Position numbers and translations under genes: made by a program. Below are positions 15,675-25,242 of a DNA stretch of 47,696 nt, one piece after another. The notes beneath the pieces are model-generated. The model did no database searches, was not told the origin of the DNA, and worked only from the letters and a program-made list of their open reading frames with translations. The stretch is from Candidatus Merdicola faecigallinarum (GTDB lineage: Bacteria > Bacillota > Clostridia > TANB77 > CAG-508). Position 1 is the stretch's first letter; each line of letters starts with the position of its first letter. The DNA lies in the NCBI GenBank assembly GCA_018714565.1, contig DVNH01000019.1, positions 1 to 47,696 on the forward strand, read 5' to 3'.

Positions 15675-16271
15675 ATGTTAAAAGGAATTGAATTACCCTA
15701 CCCATTAAATGCATTAGAACCATATTATTCCATGGAAACATTAAAATTACATTACGAAGTTTTATATAAAGGATATGTAGATAATACAAATAAAACAGAA
15801 GAAAAATTAAAACAAATGAGGCAAAATGGAGATTTTTCTAACATTAAATGTTTAGAAAAGAATTTAAGTTTTTTTGGTTCTGGAGTGATTCTTCATGAGC
15901 TATTTTTCGAAAATATGGGGCCTGCAATTCCAAGTTCTCCAAGTTTAGAGTTAATGGAACAAATGATAAAAGATTTTGGGAACTTTGAAGGATTCAGAAA
16001 ACAATTAATAGAAGCAAGTATTGCAGTAGAAGCATCTGGTTGGGGAATATTAGCTTGGGTTCCTAGATGGAATAAGCTACAAGTTCTACAATGCGAGAAG
16101 CATCAGAATTTAACACTATGGGGTTGTATTCCAATTTTAGTAGTAGATATGTGGGAACATTCTTATTATTTACAATATCATACGAAAAGAGTGGATTATT
16201 TAAATGCTTTTTGGAATATATTGAATTGGAATGAAGTAAACAAGCGATTTTCTAATGCTATAAGGAAATAA
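15675..16271 (+). CDS. sodA: Iron/manganese superoxide dismutase
   Basis: A 198-residue enzyme that dismutates superoxide. The four metal ligands are visible: His26 in LKLHYEVLYKGYV, His74 in GVILHELFFENM, and Asp158 and His162 in VVDMWEHSYYLQY. The closing segment YLNAFWNILNWNEVNKRF is also typical. The usual second histidine of the HHxxYV and NHxxFW motifs is varied, as in several clostridial SODs. Fe versus Mn preference cannot be fixed by eye. GGAGG precedes the ATG and a strong terminator follows, so it is a single-gene unit. Confidence 0.88.
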   Translation: MLKGIELPYPLNALEPYYSMETLKLHYEVLYKGYVDNTNKTEEKLKQMRQNGDFSNIKCLEKNLSFFGSGVILHELFFENMGPAIPSSPSLELMEQMIKDFGNFEGFRKQLIEASIAVEASGWGILAWVPRWNKLQVLQCEKHQNLTLWGCIPILVVDMWEHSYYLQYHTKRVDYLNAFWNILNWNEVNKRFSNAIRK

Positions 16272-16299
16272 GAAGACAAAGAAAAATTGTCTTCTTATT
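16270..16299 (+). terminator. Intrinsic terminator after sodA
   Basis: AAGAAGACAA pairs perfectly with TTGTCTTCTT around a 7-base loop, followed by ATTT. Confidence 0.75.
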
Positions 16300-16379
16300 T
16301 CAGGCTAAATAGAATCTTAAGAATTAATTTACACAAAAAACACAATAGAGAAACAAATAAGAAACAAACTTAGAATAAA

Positions 16380-17063
16380 ATGCAGATAATAAAAAGAAAG
16401 GGAGTGATTAAAACAGAAATCAATCAGTTAGGAAGACTAGAGGATCAAAATCATAAATTAAACATATCGAATAAAATTAATGTAAAAAGTGACGTATTTG
16501 GTAAACTTATGAATTTTTATGCTCTAGCAATAAAAAAAGTAGAGGAAGAAATTAATAACATAAATCAAGAATATCATGAGTATCATTTAATTGATCACGT
16601 AAAATCTAGAATAAAATCACCCAAGAGTATGCTACAAAAAATGGAACATAAAAATTATGAATTAACTTATCAAAATTTAATTGAGAGAATTAATGATGTG
16701 GCAGGAATTCGAATTATATGTCCTTTTAAAAATAATGTGTATGTGATAAAAAGTTTGCTAGAACAAAATAGTCAAATACATGTACTTAATATAAAAGATT
16801 ATATTGCTCATCCTAAAAAGAGTGGGTATACTAGTTTGCATATGATTGTTGAAGTACCTGTAACAATAGAAAATAATATTGTTTTTGTAAAAGCAGAAAT
16901 TCAAATAAGAACAATAGCAATGGACTTTTGGGCAGAATTAGAACATGATATAAGATATAAACCACAAAATAAAGTAACCAAATATCAATCAAAAGAATTG
17001 ATAAAATGTGCAAAGATGTTAAATAAAATAGAAGACAGAATGGTAAAGATATACTATAATTAA
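16380..17063 (+). CDS. relQ: Small alarmone synthetase, RelQ/YjbM-like (p)ppGpp synthetase
   Basis: A 227-residue stand-alone RelA/SpoT synthetase domain. Visible motifs are KSRIKSPKSMLQKM (nucleotide binding), INDVAGIRIICPF, DYIAHPKKSGYTSLHMIVEVP and EIQIRTIAMDFWAELEHDIRYK. No hydrolase, TGS or ACT domain is present, so it should make (p)ppGpp or pGpp from GTP/GDP and ATP and be controlled mainly by expression or allostery. The start is uncertain: ATG 16380 lacks a clear ribosome site, and GTG 16404 in the same frame is crowded by AAAGGGAG. The catalytic part is unaffected by this choice. Confidence 0.87.
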   Translation: MQIIKRKGVIKTEINQLGRLEDQNHKLNISNKINVKSDVFGKLMNFYALAIKKVEEEINNINQEYHEYHLIDHVKSRIKSPKSMLQKMEHKNYELTYQNLIERINDVAGIRIICPFKNNVYVIKSLLEQNSQIHVLNIKDYIAHPKKSGYTSLHMIVEVPVTIENNIVFVKAEIQIRTIAMDFWAELEHDIRYKPQNKVTKYQSKELIKCAKMLNKIEDRMVKIYYN

Positions 17064-17070
17064 AAAAGTA

Positions 17071-17106
17071 AAAGAAAACAGTTATGATCATAACTGTTTT
17101 CTTTTT
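17071..17106. terminator. Bidirectional terminator after relQ
   Basis: Near-perfect palindrome centred on ATGATCAT, with AAGAAAACAGTT pairing to AACTGTTTTCTT, flanked by A and T runs. Confidence 0.85.
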
Positions 17107-17150
17107 GCATTTTTTTAGAGACGGAATTGGTGAAATGCATTTCCATTATG

Positions 17151-17179
17151 TTGATTTTATGAAGATTTTGCGTTATAAT
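17151..17179 (+). promoter_or_regulatory. Sigma-A promoter of the ABC-F gene
   Basis: TTGATT (17151-17156), 17-base spacer, TATAAT (17174-17179). Confidence 0.7.
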
Positions 17180-17216
17180 TTTGGGGATATTATAGGATAA
17201 ATGAGAGGACAGGAAA

Positions 17217-18761
17217 ATGAGCTTATTAGAAGTGAAGAATTTATCCCATGGTTATGGTGATAAAATATTATATAAAGACTCTTCTTTTGAACTAAATAAA
17301 GGGGAGCATATGGGAGTAATTGGAAAAAATGGGGCAGGTAAAAGTACGCTAATAAAAATATTATTAGGAGAAGTATTACCAGATAAGGGAACGATTATAT
17401 GGCAACCAAAAATAAAAATAGGAAAATTAGACCAATATGCAGAAGTGGAAACAGATATTACCATTTTTGACTATTTAAGAACAGCATTTCAAGAGTTATT
17501 TGAGATTGAAAAGAATTTGAATGAACTATATATGCAAATGGCGGAAAGATGTGATCAAAAAATATTAGATAAAATAGCAAATTATCAAGAAATGTTAGAT
17601 AAAAATAATTTTTATGGAATTGATAGTACAATTGAAAAGGTAGCAGCAGGACTCGGAGTAAAAGCGTTAGGATTAGAAACAAAATTAAGTACATTAAGTG
17701 GAGGACAGAGAGCAAAAGTAATTTTAGCGAAACTATTATTAGAAAAACCAGATGTTCTTGTTTTAGATGAACCAACAAACTTCTTAGATAAAGAACATGT
17801 TGAATGGCTAGCTACTTATTTAAAAGGATTTAAAGGGGCTTTCATTATTATTTCTCACCATTATGAATTTTTAGAAGAAATTACGAATTGTATTTGTGAT
17901 ATTGAATTTTCTGCTATAAAGAAATATAGGGGAAATTATACTTCTTGCTTAAAACAAAAGGCAGTACAAAGAGAAGAATATATTAGAGAATACGAGGCAC
18001 AACAAAAAGTAATAAAAAAGACAGAAGAATATATCGAAAGAAATAGAGCGAGAGCTTCTACTGCAAAGATGGCAAAAGATAGACAAAAGAAATTAGATCG
18101 AATGGAAAAATTAGAAGATCCACCAAAAGATGATGTAAAGCCACATATACAATTTAAGAGTGTTAGTTGTACTTATCAAACAATTTTAGAGGTAAATAAT
18201 TTAGAAGTAGGGTATTATTTTCCTCTACTACCAAAAATGAAGTTTAGAATACAAAATGGGAAAAAGGTTGTAATAACGGGATTTAATGGAATTGGAAAAT
18301 CTACATTGCTAAAAACCTTATTAGGAAGGATTCCTAAAATAGCAGGAGAATTTAAATTTGCGGATCATTTAAAGATAGGTTATTATGAACAAGAGTTAAT
18401 ATGGGAAAATCCAGAGCTTACGCCCATTCAAGTAATTAGAAATTTATTTCCAGAATTATCTGAGAAAGAAGTTAGAAAAAAATTAGCACAAGCAGGTTTA
18501 AAAGCAAAATTGGTAATGCAAGAGATACAAAGTTTAAGTGGAGGAGAACAAGCAAAAATAAATTTATGCAGATTAATGCTAACTCCATGCAGTTTACTTG
18601 TATTGGATGAACCAACGAATCATTTGGATCAAAAGACAAAAGAGGCACTGCAAGAAGCATTAATTAATTTTAAAGGAACCATTATTTTAGTGTCACACGA
18701 AGAAAGTTTTTATAAAAAGTGGGCAGATCAAATTGTGAATATTCAAGATCTTTGCTTATAA
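17217..18761 (+). CDS. ABC-F family ribosome-associated ATPase
   Basis: A 514-residue protein with two ABC domains in one chain and no membrane segment. The first has Walker A GKNGAGKST, signature LSGGQRAK and Walker B VLVLDEPTNFLD. The second has GFNGIGKST, LSGGEQAK and LLVLDEPTNHLD. Between them is a charged interdomain linker (RNRARASTAKMAKDRQKKLDRM), which enters the ribosome's E site in studied ABC-F proteins. It could be a housekeeping translation factor or an antibiotic-resistance ABC-F; the linker alone does not decide. It has its own promoter. Confidence 0.87.
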   Translation: MSLLEVKNLSHGYGDKILYKDSSFELNKGEHMGVIGKNGAGKSTLIKILLGEVLPDKGTIIWQPKIKIGKLDQYAEVETDITIFDYLRTAFQELFEIEKNLNELYMQMAERCDQKILDKIANYQEMLDKNNFYGIDSTIEKVAAGLGVKALGLETKLSTLSGGQRAKVILAKLLLEKPDVLVLDEPTNFLDKEHVEWLATYLKGFKGAFIIISHHYEFLEEITNCICDIEFSAIKKYRGNYTSCLKQKAVQREEYIREYEAQQKVIKKTEEYIERNRARASTAKMAKDRQKKLDRMEKLEDPPKDDVKPHIQFKSVSCTYQTILEVNNLEVGYYFPLLPKMKFRIQNGKKVVITGFNGIGKSTLLKTLLGRIPKIAGEFKFADHLKIGYYEQELIWENPELTPIQVIRNLFPELSEKEVRKKLAQAGLKAKLVMQEIQSLSGGEQAKINLCRLMLTPCSLLVLDEPTNHLDQKTKEALQEALINFKGTIILVSHEESFYKKWADQIVNIQDLCL

Positions 18762-18791
18762 TAGAAAGAAAAGTAGAAAAAGAGGAAAGAT

Positions 18792-19394
18792 ATGAAACGA
18801 TATGGATTTTTTGGGGGATCTTTTAATCCACCAACAAAAGCGCATGAAGAACTTGCGAAAGAAATAATGAAGGAGTTTAATTTAGATAAACTATTTTTTG
18901 TACCAGTAGGAAATACTTATCAAAAGAATGGGCTAATTGATGAAAAAGATCGATATCGTATGTTAAATATATTATTTGAAGAAGAAGAAAAAATTGAGGT
19001 ATCAGATCTAGAATTACAGACAAAGCAAATTTTAAAGGCAATTGATGTGTTTTCTTTAATAGAAGAAAAGTATAAACATGAAGAAATTTTTTATATTATG
19101 GGAGATGATAATTTAGAAAAAACTCCGAATTGGAAATCAGCAGAAGAGCTATTAAAAAATCATAAATTTATTATCCTAAAGAGAAATAATAAAGAATTAA
19201 AAGAATTAATACAAAATTCTAATATGTTGTGGAAATATAAAGAAAATTTTTATGAGAGTAAAATGCAAAAATTAATTCCTTATAGTTCTTCACAAGTAAG
19301 AAAGGCAATTCAACTTGGAAATACAGAAGAAATAGAAAAAATGGTAAATCCAAAAGTGTATCAGTATATTACAGAAAGAAATTTATATCAATAA
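18792..19394 (+). CDS. nadD: Nicotinate-nucleotide adenylyltransferase
   Basis: A 200-residue nucleotidyltransferase of NAD synthesis that joins ATP to nicotinate mononucleotide. The N-terminal GGSFNPPTKAHEELA carries the adenylyl-transfer motif, MGDDNLEKTPNWK the substrate loop, and IPYSSSQVRKAIQLG the C-terminal ATP-binding motif. The length is normal. It stands apart from the yqeK/rsfS genes with which nadD is often linked in Bacillota. GAGGAAAG precedes the ATG. Confidence 0.9.
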   Translation: MKRYGFFGGSFNPPTKAHEELAKEIMKEFNLDKLFFVPVGNTYQKNGLIDEKDRYRMLNILFEEEEKIEVSDLELQTKQILKAIDVFSLIEEKYKHEEIFYIMGDDNLEKTPNWKSAEELLKNHKFIILKRNNKELKELIQNSNMLWKYKENFYESKMQKLIPYSSSQVRKAIQLGNTEEIEKMVNPKVYQYITERNLYQ

Positions 19395-19511
19395 AGTTGA
19401 AAATAAATTTACATAATATTAAACGATAAAGCAAACTAGAGTAGAACTCTATTTGTGATGAGGATTGCAAAGTCAATTTAAAAGAATAAGTGTAAGCATA
19501 GTGTGAGAAAG
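19395..19511 (+). promoter_or_regulatory. Possible structured leader RNA ahead of a terminator
   Basis: This part of the 332-base gap has no ORF. It holds a hairpin TAGAGT-AGA-ACTCTA and the paired short motifs GCAAAC and GCAAAG, 35-40 bases apart. It is followed immediately by a strong terminator. That layout resembles a riboswitch with expression platform. GCAAAC/GCAAAG is reminiscent of c-di-GMP-I aptamers, but I cannot find the expected 3' half, so no ligand is proposed. Alternatively this is only the untranslated tail of nadD. Confidence 0.25.
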
Positions 19512-19558
19512 CGAAGATGGACAAAAAGAGATATTTCTTTTATCCATCTTCGTTTTTA
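19512..19558 (+). terminator. Strong intrinsic terminator
   Basis: CGAAGATGGA (19512-19521) pairs with TCCATCTTCG (19543-19552), with an additional inner AAAAGA/TCTTTT stem, then TTTTTA. Confidence 0.85.
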
Positions 19559-19671
19559 GTGAAAAATGTTTTCAAAAAAATAAATATTTACTGAGTTAGA
19601 AAAAAATTCTAATTAAGAAGAAATTTATGGAAAAAATAGATGAAACTACAAATAAAAAAATAAATATTATT

Positions 19672-19701
19672 TTGAAAAATTCGACATAATAATCATATAA
19701 A
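19672..19701 (+). promoter_or_regulatory. Promoter of the cohesin-sortase locus
   Basis: TTGAAA (19672-19677), 18-base spacer, TATAAA (19696-19701), 25 bases before the first ATG. Confidence 0.55.
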
Positions 19702-19726
19702 AACAAAAAAAGGAGGATTTTTCGAA

Positions 19727-20851
19727 ATGAAAAAACGAATTTTAGCTCTAGCCACAAGTCTTTGTTTATTTTTACTATTAGGAAGTACTCTTTGTTTTGC
19801 AGATAGTTTAGATGCAATCAATGTTACGACCAATAAAGCAGTAGTGAATCCAGGAGAGATCTTGGAAGTTAGTATAGATTTTGGTGCAGATTTAGGGGCG
19901 TATACTGTTGATTTTGCATACGATAATAATTTATTTGAATATGTAAGTACCGATGGTGGAACTCCAAATGATAATGGAACAAGAGTAAGGGTAGTATATT
20001 ATGATTCATCTGGAGGAACAAACACGAAAAGAAATATAAAAATACAATTTCGTGCAAAAGAAGGAATTGTGACATCAAATCCAACAGATATTAGTATTAC
20101 AGCAGAAGGTATGGCAAATGGGGATGCAAGTGTAAATTATGATGATATTGGAGTTCCAATTACCAAAAGCGTAACAGTTGAGCCTAAATATGTAGATTAT
20201 ACATTAGATTTAACTTATACAGGGGATATCATAGAAGGAGAAGAAAAAGAAATGAAATTATCAACAAAATCTTCTATGGGAAAAAATTATGCCCATGTAA
20301 GACTGATTGCAGAAGCAATAACTCCGGATGGAGGAACTGTAAAATTGTTAGGAAAAGATCATCAAAGTTTAGAACATGATTTAATTCAAAGCGGTTGGGG
20401 TGAACCAGAAGGATATGCGATTGGTGGTGTAAATGTAAATCAAGTTTTAAACTATACAGCAACTTTTAGTAAAGCTGGAAATTATAGTATTACAATCAAA
20501 TTGATTGATCGAGATCAATCAGATGCTGTAATTGCAGAGAAAAAATTTGACTTTACAGTAAATCAAAAACAAAATCAGACTTCACCAGTACAACCAGGAG
20601 ATACGAATTTAGGAAATAACCAGAATAATGTAGTAGAACCTGAAAAGACAGAGGAAACTCCAATAAACCAAACAAATCAGACAGAAGAAATGAGTTTTTC
20701 TGAAAAAAGTGAGGAAAATAAAATTGTTCCTTCTGAGTTACCTAAAACAGGATATGATGGTTACAAAATTATTAGCATTATATTAATTACATTACTTGTA
20801 TTGTATTTTGGACTTAGTATTTCTTTACGTAAACAGAATAAGAAGAAGTAA
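19727..20851 (+). CDS. Cohesin-domain surface protein with LPKTG sortase anchor
   Basis: A 374-residue secreted protein. Residues 1-25 are a signal peptide (ends CFADS). Residues 28-150 look like a cohesin beta-sandwich (NKAVVNPGEILEVSIDF, GAYTVDFAYDNNLFEYV, IKIQFRAKEGI). Residues 155-280 form an immunoglobulin-like domain. A Gln/Asn/Glu-rich spacer follows, then the sorting signal LPKTG with a hydrophobic helix and RKQNKKK tail. A sortase gene lies 100 bases downstream and a dockerin protein after it. The simple reading is a wall-anchored scaffold that captures dockerin proteins. The cohesin-dockerin pairing is inferred. Confidence 0.8.
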   Translation: MKKRILALATSLCLFLLLGSTLCFADSLDAINVTTNKAVVNPGEILEVSIDFGADLGAYTVDFAYDNNLFEYVSTDGGTPNDNGTRVRVVYYDSSGGTNTKRNIKIQFRAKEGIVTSNPTDISITAEGMANGDASVNYDDIGVPITKSVTVEPKYVDYTLDLTYTGDIIEGEEKEMKLSTKSSMGKNYAHVRLIAEAITPDGGTVKLLGKDHQSLEHDLIQSGWGEPEGYAIGGVNVNQVLNYTATFSKAGNYSITIKLIDRDQSDAVIAEKKFDFTVNQKQNQTSPVQPGDTNLGNNQNNVVEPEKTEETPINQTNQTEEMSFSEKSEENKIVPSELPKTGYDGYKIISIILITLLVLYFGLSISLRKQNKKK

Positions 20852-20950
20852 GCTTTATTAAGTAAAAAATATGTTTAAAATTTTAGAGTTAAATTTTATG
20901 AAAAGAAAAAATGAAAGAAATTTTTTCTTTCATTTACATAGAGGAAAGGT

Positions 20951-21565
20951 ATGAAACATTTAAAAAAGAAAGAAAAGAAGGTTTGGAAAAAAGTTCTTAT
21001 TTATATTTTAATGATCGTTCTTCTAGTAGGGTGGGTTCGCTTTGAGTATTTAAGAGAGCAAGAGAATATAGGGCATAAGAAGGAAGAATATAATACCACG
21101 AAAATAGCCGAAAATACTCAAGTGAATGAATCTAATTCAGTTACAATTATTTCGAATTTGCCCAAACAATATAGAGGGTATCCTGTTATTGCAAAGCTAG
21201 AAATCCCAGCGATTGGTCTAGAAACTTATGTACTTTCGAAATATAGTGAAAATGCATTAAAAGTATCTGTTGCAAAATTTTGGGGAGCAGATCCGAATCA
21301 AGTAGGAAATTTTTGTATCGTTGGACATAATTATCTAGCAAGTAATATGTTTAGTAATTTAAAAAAGTTAAAACAAGGAGATAGCATTGTTATAAAGGAC
21401 CACAAAAATCAAGAAATATGGTATGAAATTTATGCAATTAGTAAAGTAACTCCAAAAGATACGAATTGTTTATCACAAGAAACAAACGGAAAAAGAGAAG
21501 TGACATTAATTACTTGTACTTTGGATTCTAAATTACGAATTGTAATTAAAGCAAGAGAGAAATGA
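20951..21565 (+). CDS. srtD: Sortase
   Basis: A 204-residue transpeptidase with an N-terminal membrane anchor (about residues 15-28). The catalytic triad is visible: His126 in IVGHNYL, Cys189 in LITCT and Arg196 in LRIVIKA. The class is uncertain; size and the ITCT context fit class D or a clostridial subgroup. It lies between an LPKTG protein, its likely substrate, and the dockerin autolysin. GAGGAAAGG precedes the ATG. The next gene starts 11 bases after the stop. Confidence 0.85.
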   Translation: MKHLKKKEKKVWKKVLIYILMIVLLVGWVRFEYLREQENIGHKKEEYNTTKIAENTQVNESNSVTIISNLPKQYRGYPVIAKLEIPAIGLETYVLSKYSENALKVSVAKFWGADPNQVGNFCIVGHNYLASNMFSNLKKLKQGDSIVIKDHKNQEIWYEIYAISKVTPKDTNCLSQETNGKREVTLITCTLDSKLRIVIKAREK

Positions 21566-21575
21566 GGAGAAAGAA

Positions 21576-23850
21576 ATGAAAGTTAATATCAGTTCAAAGA
21601 ACAAAATAATTTTATTTTCGGCTGGAATTTTGCTTTTTGCGATATTAAGTGGAATTTATTTATATCATCAGGTAGACGCATTAGAAAGAAAAGAAGGAAT
21701 TGAAAACTTTCCCTTAAGCTATCAACCATATTTAAGAGAACTTCAAAAAAAGTATCCTAATTGGAAATTTACAGCATTATATACAAATCTAGATTGGTAT
21801 GAAGTAATTAAGGAAGAGAATGTTTTTGGAAAGAATTTAGTTCCAATATCGTATTCTGATCGATGGAAGAATACAAAACCAGGAGAATATAACGTAGAAG
21901 TGGATGCTGGATGGGTGGATGCTTCGAAGCAAGCAGTAGAATATTGTATGGATCCAAGAAATTTTCTTAATGAGGTAAGAATCTTTCAGTTTGAAGGGTT
22001 ATCTTATGATGAAGATATAAATCATTTAGATGGAATTGAAAAGATATTATATGGAACAGAATTTTACAATGCAAAAGTATCTTATTTAGACTCAAATGGA
22101 AGTGAGATTCATACTCAGAAAAAATACGCAGATCTTATTTTAGAGGGAGGAAAAACATCAAAAGTAAGTACCTATCATATTGCCTCTAGAATTAAGCAAG
22201 AAGTAGGACCTTTTTTATCCCATGCTTCTATTCGTGGAAATATACAAGGATTTGAAGGTCTTTATAATTTTTATAATATAGGTGCAACAAGTTCAGCAGA
22301 ACCTATGGGAGCAATTAAAAAAGGATTACAATATGCTAAAGATGGAAATGGAGCAAGTCAAACAACAAAAGATAAATATTTAATTCCATGGAACACAAAG
22401 GAAAGAGCCGTTACTGGGGGAGCAACTTTTATTGGATCTAGTTATATTCACTTAGGCCAAAATACGATTTATTTACAGAAATTTCATGTAAGTGATGAAA
22501 AAGGAGGAGAATTGTTTTGGCACCAATATATGACAAATGTACTTGCACCATATAGTGAATCTAAATCCATTTATACTGGATATAAAAATAGCAACTTGTT
22601 AAATGATTCAATCGAATTTATTATACCAATTTATGAAAATATGCCAGAAATGATGACAGAAAGCCCTAACATAAACCCGAATGATTATGAAGAAGATAAT
22701 ACAAAAATGTATGCAAATGTAACGAATACCTTAAATGTAAGGACAGGTCCAAGTACTTCTTATGAAATTTTAACTACTATTGGAAGTAAAGAAGAAGTAA
22801 CAAGAATTGCAAAAGGAAAACAATCGGGAGAATTATGGGATAAAGTAAGACTAAAAAATGGGATGATTGGGTATATTTTTCAAAGCTATTTAGAGGAAGT
22901 GCCACAAGATCAAATAACAGAAATTAAATTAAGCTTAGATAAGAAACAAATAAATAAAAATGAAATAATTCCACTAAAGGTAACAATTTTACCAGAAGAA
23001 GCAAAAAATGAACCAATTTATTTTTCGTCTGACGATGAGAGTATAGTAATCGTAGATCAAGAAGGAAATGTGCAAGGAGTAGGAAGGGGAACAGCGACAA
23101 TAAAGGCAGAGTCCAAAACAAATGGAGTTTCTGCAAGTATTTCAGTTGAGGTATATAGTAAAGTAGAAGACTTGATTTTAGATACTGAAAAAAGAAGTTT
23201 ACAAATAGGAGATAGTTTTCAAATTAGTGCGACTGTTATGCCAGAAGATGCGAATAATAAAAAAATAAGTTTTGCGTCAGAAAAAGCGGAAATAGCAGAA
23301 GTTACAGAAGCGGGAAAAGTAACTGGAATATCGGAAGGACAAACGAACATTGTAGTAAAAACAAACGAAGGAAATATAGAAAAGAAAGTTTTAGTAAATA
23401 TTATTCCAAAAATAAGTGAGGATGATCTAACATTTGATTCTAGTTTGCATATAGAAGGGGATGAAATTACAGGAATTGATCCAAGCCAAAATACGGTAGA
23501 AGAGATCAGCAAAAAAATAACGAGCAAATATGAATTAGAATTTGTAAATTACAAAGAAGAGAAAATAGAAGGAACAAATAAAATTGGAACTGGTAGTATG
23601 TTAAGAATAAAAAAAGAGAAAGATATTATTGCTAGCTATCAATTTATTCTATACGGAGATTGTAATGGAGATGGAAAAATTAATAGTGTTGATTTATTGG
23701 TATTGCAAAGACAAATTTTAGAAATAGAAATGCTAAAACCATATTTTTCAAAAGCAGGTAATGTTCGAAAAAACCGGAAAATTACCAAGTTCTGTGGATT
23801 TACTCTTAATCCAAAGACATATTTTAGGATTGCAAGAGATTAAACAATGA
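21576..23850 (+). CDS. GH73 N-acetylglucosaminidase with SH3, Big_2 and dockerin modules, +1 recoded at CGGA
   Basis: A secreted cell-wall hydrolase with an N-terminal signal or anchor helix (about 10-30). A glucosaminidase domain (about 40-345) shows NFLNEVRIFQFE, SRIKQEVG and YNFYNIGA. It is followed by an SH3b domain (LNVRTGPSTSYEIL, about 385-445), two Big_2 domains (about 450-610) and a dockerin, repeat 1 being GDCNGDGKINSVDLLVLQRQIL. In the zero frame, repeat 2 is destroyed after GNVRKN and ends at 23843. Skipping the C at 23775 yields GKLPSSVDLLLIQRHILGLQ, a perfect second dockerin repeat, ending at 23850 with 757 residues in all. Dockerin function therefore depends on the frame change. 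Confidence 0.85.
23775..23778 (+). other. CGGA recoding site 2
   Basis: AAC CGG A in the zero frame. Reading GGA after AAC restores the second calcium-binding repeat of the dockerin. Confidence 0.85.
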
Positions 23851-23870
23851 GAAGGAAGGGAGGTAGGAGT

Positions 23871-25170
23871 ATGAAAAAAAGAGCTTTAAAAATTTTATTA
23901 ATCATGATTTTGTTTATATTGGAAATTGGATTTTCGGAATGTTATGGTGTAGGAAATGTAAGTTTAATTGCAGATAAAGCTTCTGTAAAAGAAGGAGAAG
24001 AAGTGGTTCTTTCTTTAGTAGGAAGTGGAGTAGAAATTTCTGCTTTTCAAACAGAATTAGTTTTTAATTCAGAGAAATTAGAGTATAGAAAAACAGATGA
24101 AAACTCTGCAGTGATAGGAAATCGTATTCGAACTGTTTGGTTTGAAAAAACTGGAGGGGAAGAAGCAAAAAAAGAACAAATATTGGCAACTTATAAATTG
24201 AAAGCAAAGAAAATAGGAAATGTAGCATTAGGATTACAAGGAGAATTTTACGACAAGAATGGGAATAAATTAGAAGTGGAGACAATAGGGACAAATATTA
24301 ATGTAATATCACAAATAGAAGAAGAAAAGAATACAGATGAAACGAATCGGAGAATCGAATGAAGAAAAGGAAGAAGGAAGTTTGGATCCAAATAACACAA
24401 AATTAAAAATTTTTCGTTTAGATAAAGAAGGAATGAATCCTGTTTTTGATCCTAATATAACAGAATATTATTTTATTGCAGGTCCGGATGTACAAAACTT
24501 ATTGGTAACAGCAATTCCAGAAAACGAAAAAGCAAATGTGAAGATAACAGGAAATGTCAATTTGAAACAAGGAATTAATATGATAACGATTGAAGTAACT
24601 TCAGAAAATCAAACGAAAAAACAAGAGTATAAAATACAGGTAACAAAAACAGATGATGTCGAAAAAGCAAATGCAAGTTTAGAAACTTTGGCAATAGAAA
24701 ATTATGATTTACTTCCTTCTTTTGATCCAAACCATACGAATTATCAGATAGAGGTAAATGATACTACAGAGTCAGTAAAGATATTAGCAATTCCTCAAAA
24801 AATAGGTGCTCAAGTAAAAATAGAAGGAGGACAAAGTTTAGATTTTGGTAAGAATAAAATTTTAGTAACAGTAATTGCAGAAAATGGAATTACCATAAAA
24901 AAGTATGAAATTCAAGTATATAGAAGAAATGAAGAAGAAGAAAAAATATGGCAAGAACAGAAAAAAGTAAATGCAGTTCAATTAAATACAAAAATAAACA
25001 CAAATAGTGAAGAAATAAAAGAGGAAAGTAATCAGATAGAAGAAGAATTTATTAATGAAAATCAAGATGAACAAAAAGAGAACTCAATTTTCTTTATTTC
25101 TGCTGTTGTCATAATTGCTTTAGGAATTATTAGCTTTGTAATTTATCAAAGAAGAAAGAAAAATAGATGA
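23871..25170 (+). CDS. Cohesin plus cadherin-like surface protein, +1 recoded at CGGA
   Basis: One gene split over two frames. Frame 1 from ATG 23871 (GGGAGG at 23858) encodes a signal peptide and a cohesin-like domain (KASVKEGEEVVLSLVGSG, FQTELVFNSEKLEY), then stops at 24362 soon after CGG. Skipping the C at 24348 continues into two cadherin-like beta-sandwich repeats (FDPNITEYYF and FDPNHTNYQI) and a C-terminal membrane helix with RRKKNR. The whole is 432 residues. The downstream frame has no credible start or ribosome site of its own. A cohesin protein beside a dockerin enzyme suggests binding partners on the cell surface. Confidence 0.8.
24348..24351 (+). other. CGGA recoding site 3
   Basis: AAT CGG A; in the zero frame a TGA follows four codons later. 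Reading GGA joins the cohesin part to the cadherin-like part. Confidence 0.85.
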
Positions 25171-25197
25171 GATAAGAAAGATAATTTTGTTTGCATG

Positions 25198-25226
25198 TTG
25201 ACATAAATAAGAAAAGAGATTATAAT
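25198..25226 (+). promoter_or_regulatory. Consensus promoter of metK
   Basis: TTGACA (25198-25203), 17-base spacer, TATAAT (25221-25226); both hexamers are perfect. Confidence 0.9.
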
Positions 25227-25242
25227 AGACTCTGTTATATAT

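Noticed and set aside
19395..19511. c-di-GMP-I riboswitch
   Set aside because: GCAAAC and GCAAAG are present, but the expected GNRA loop, the second helix pairing and the 3' strand that closes the first helix are missing.
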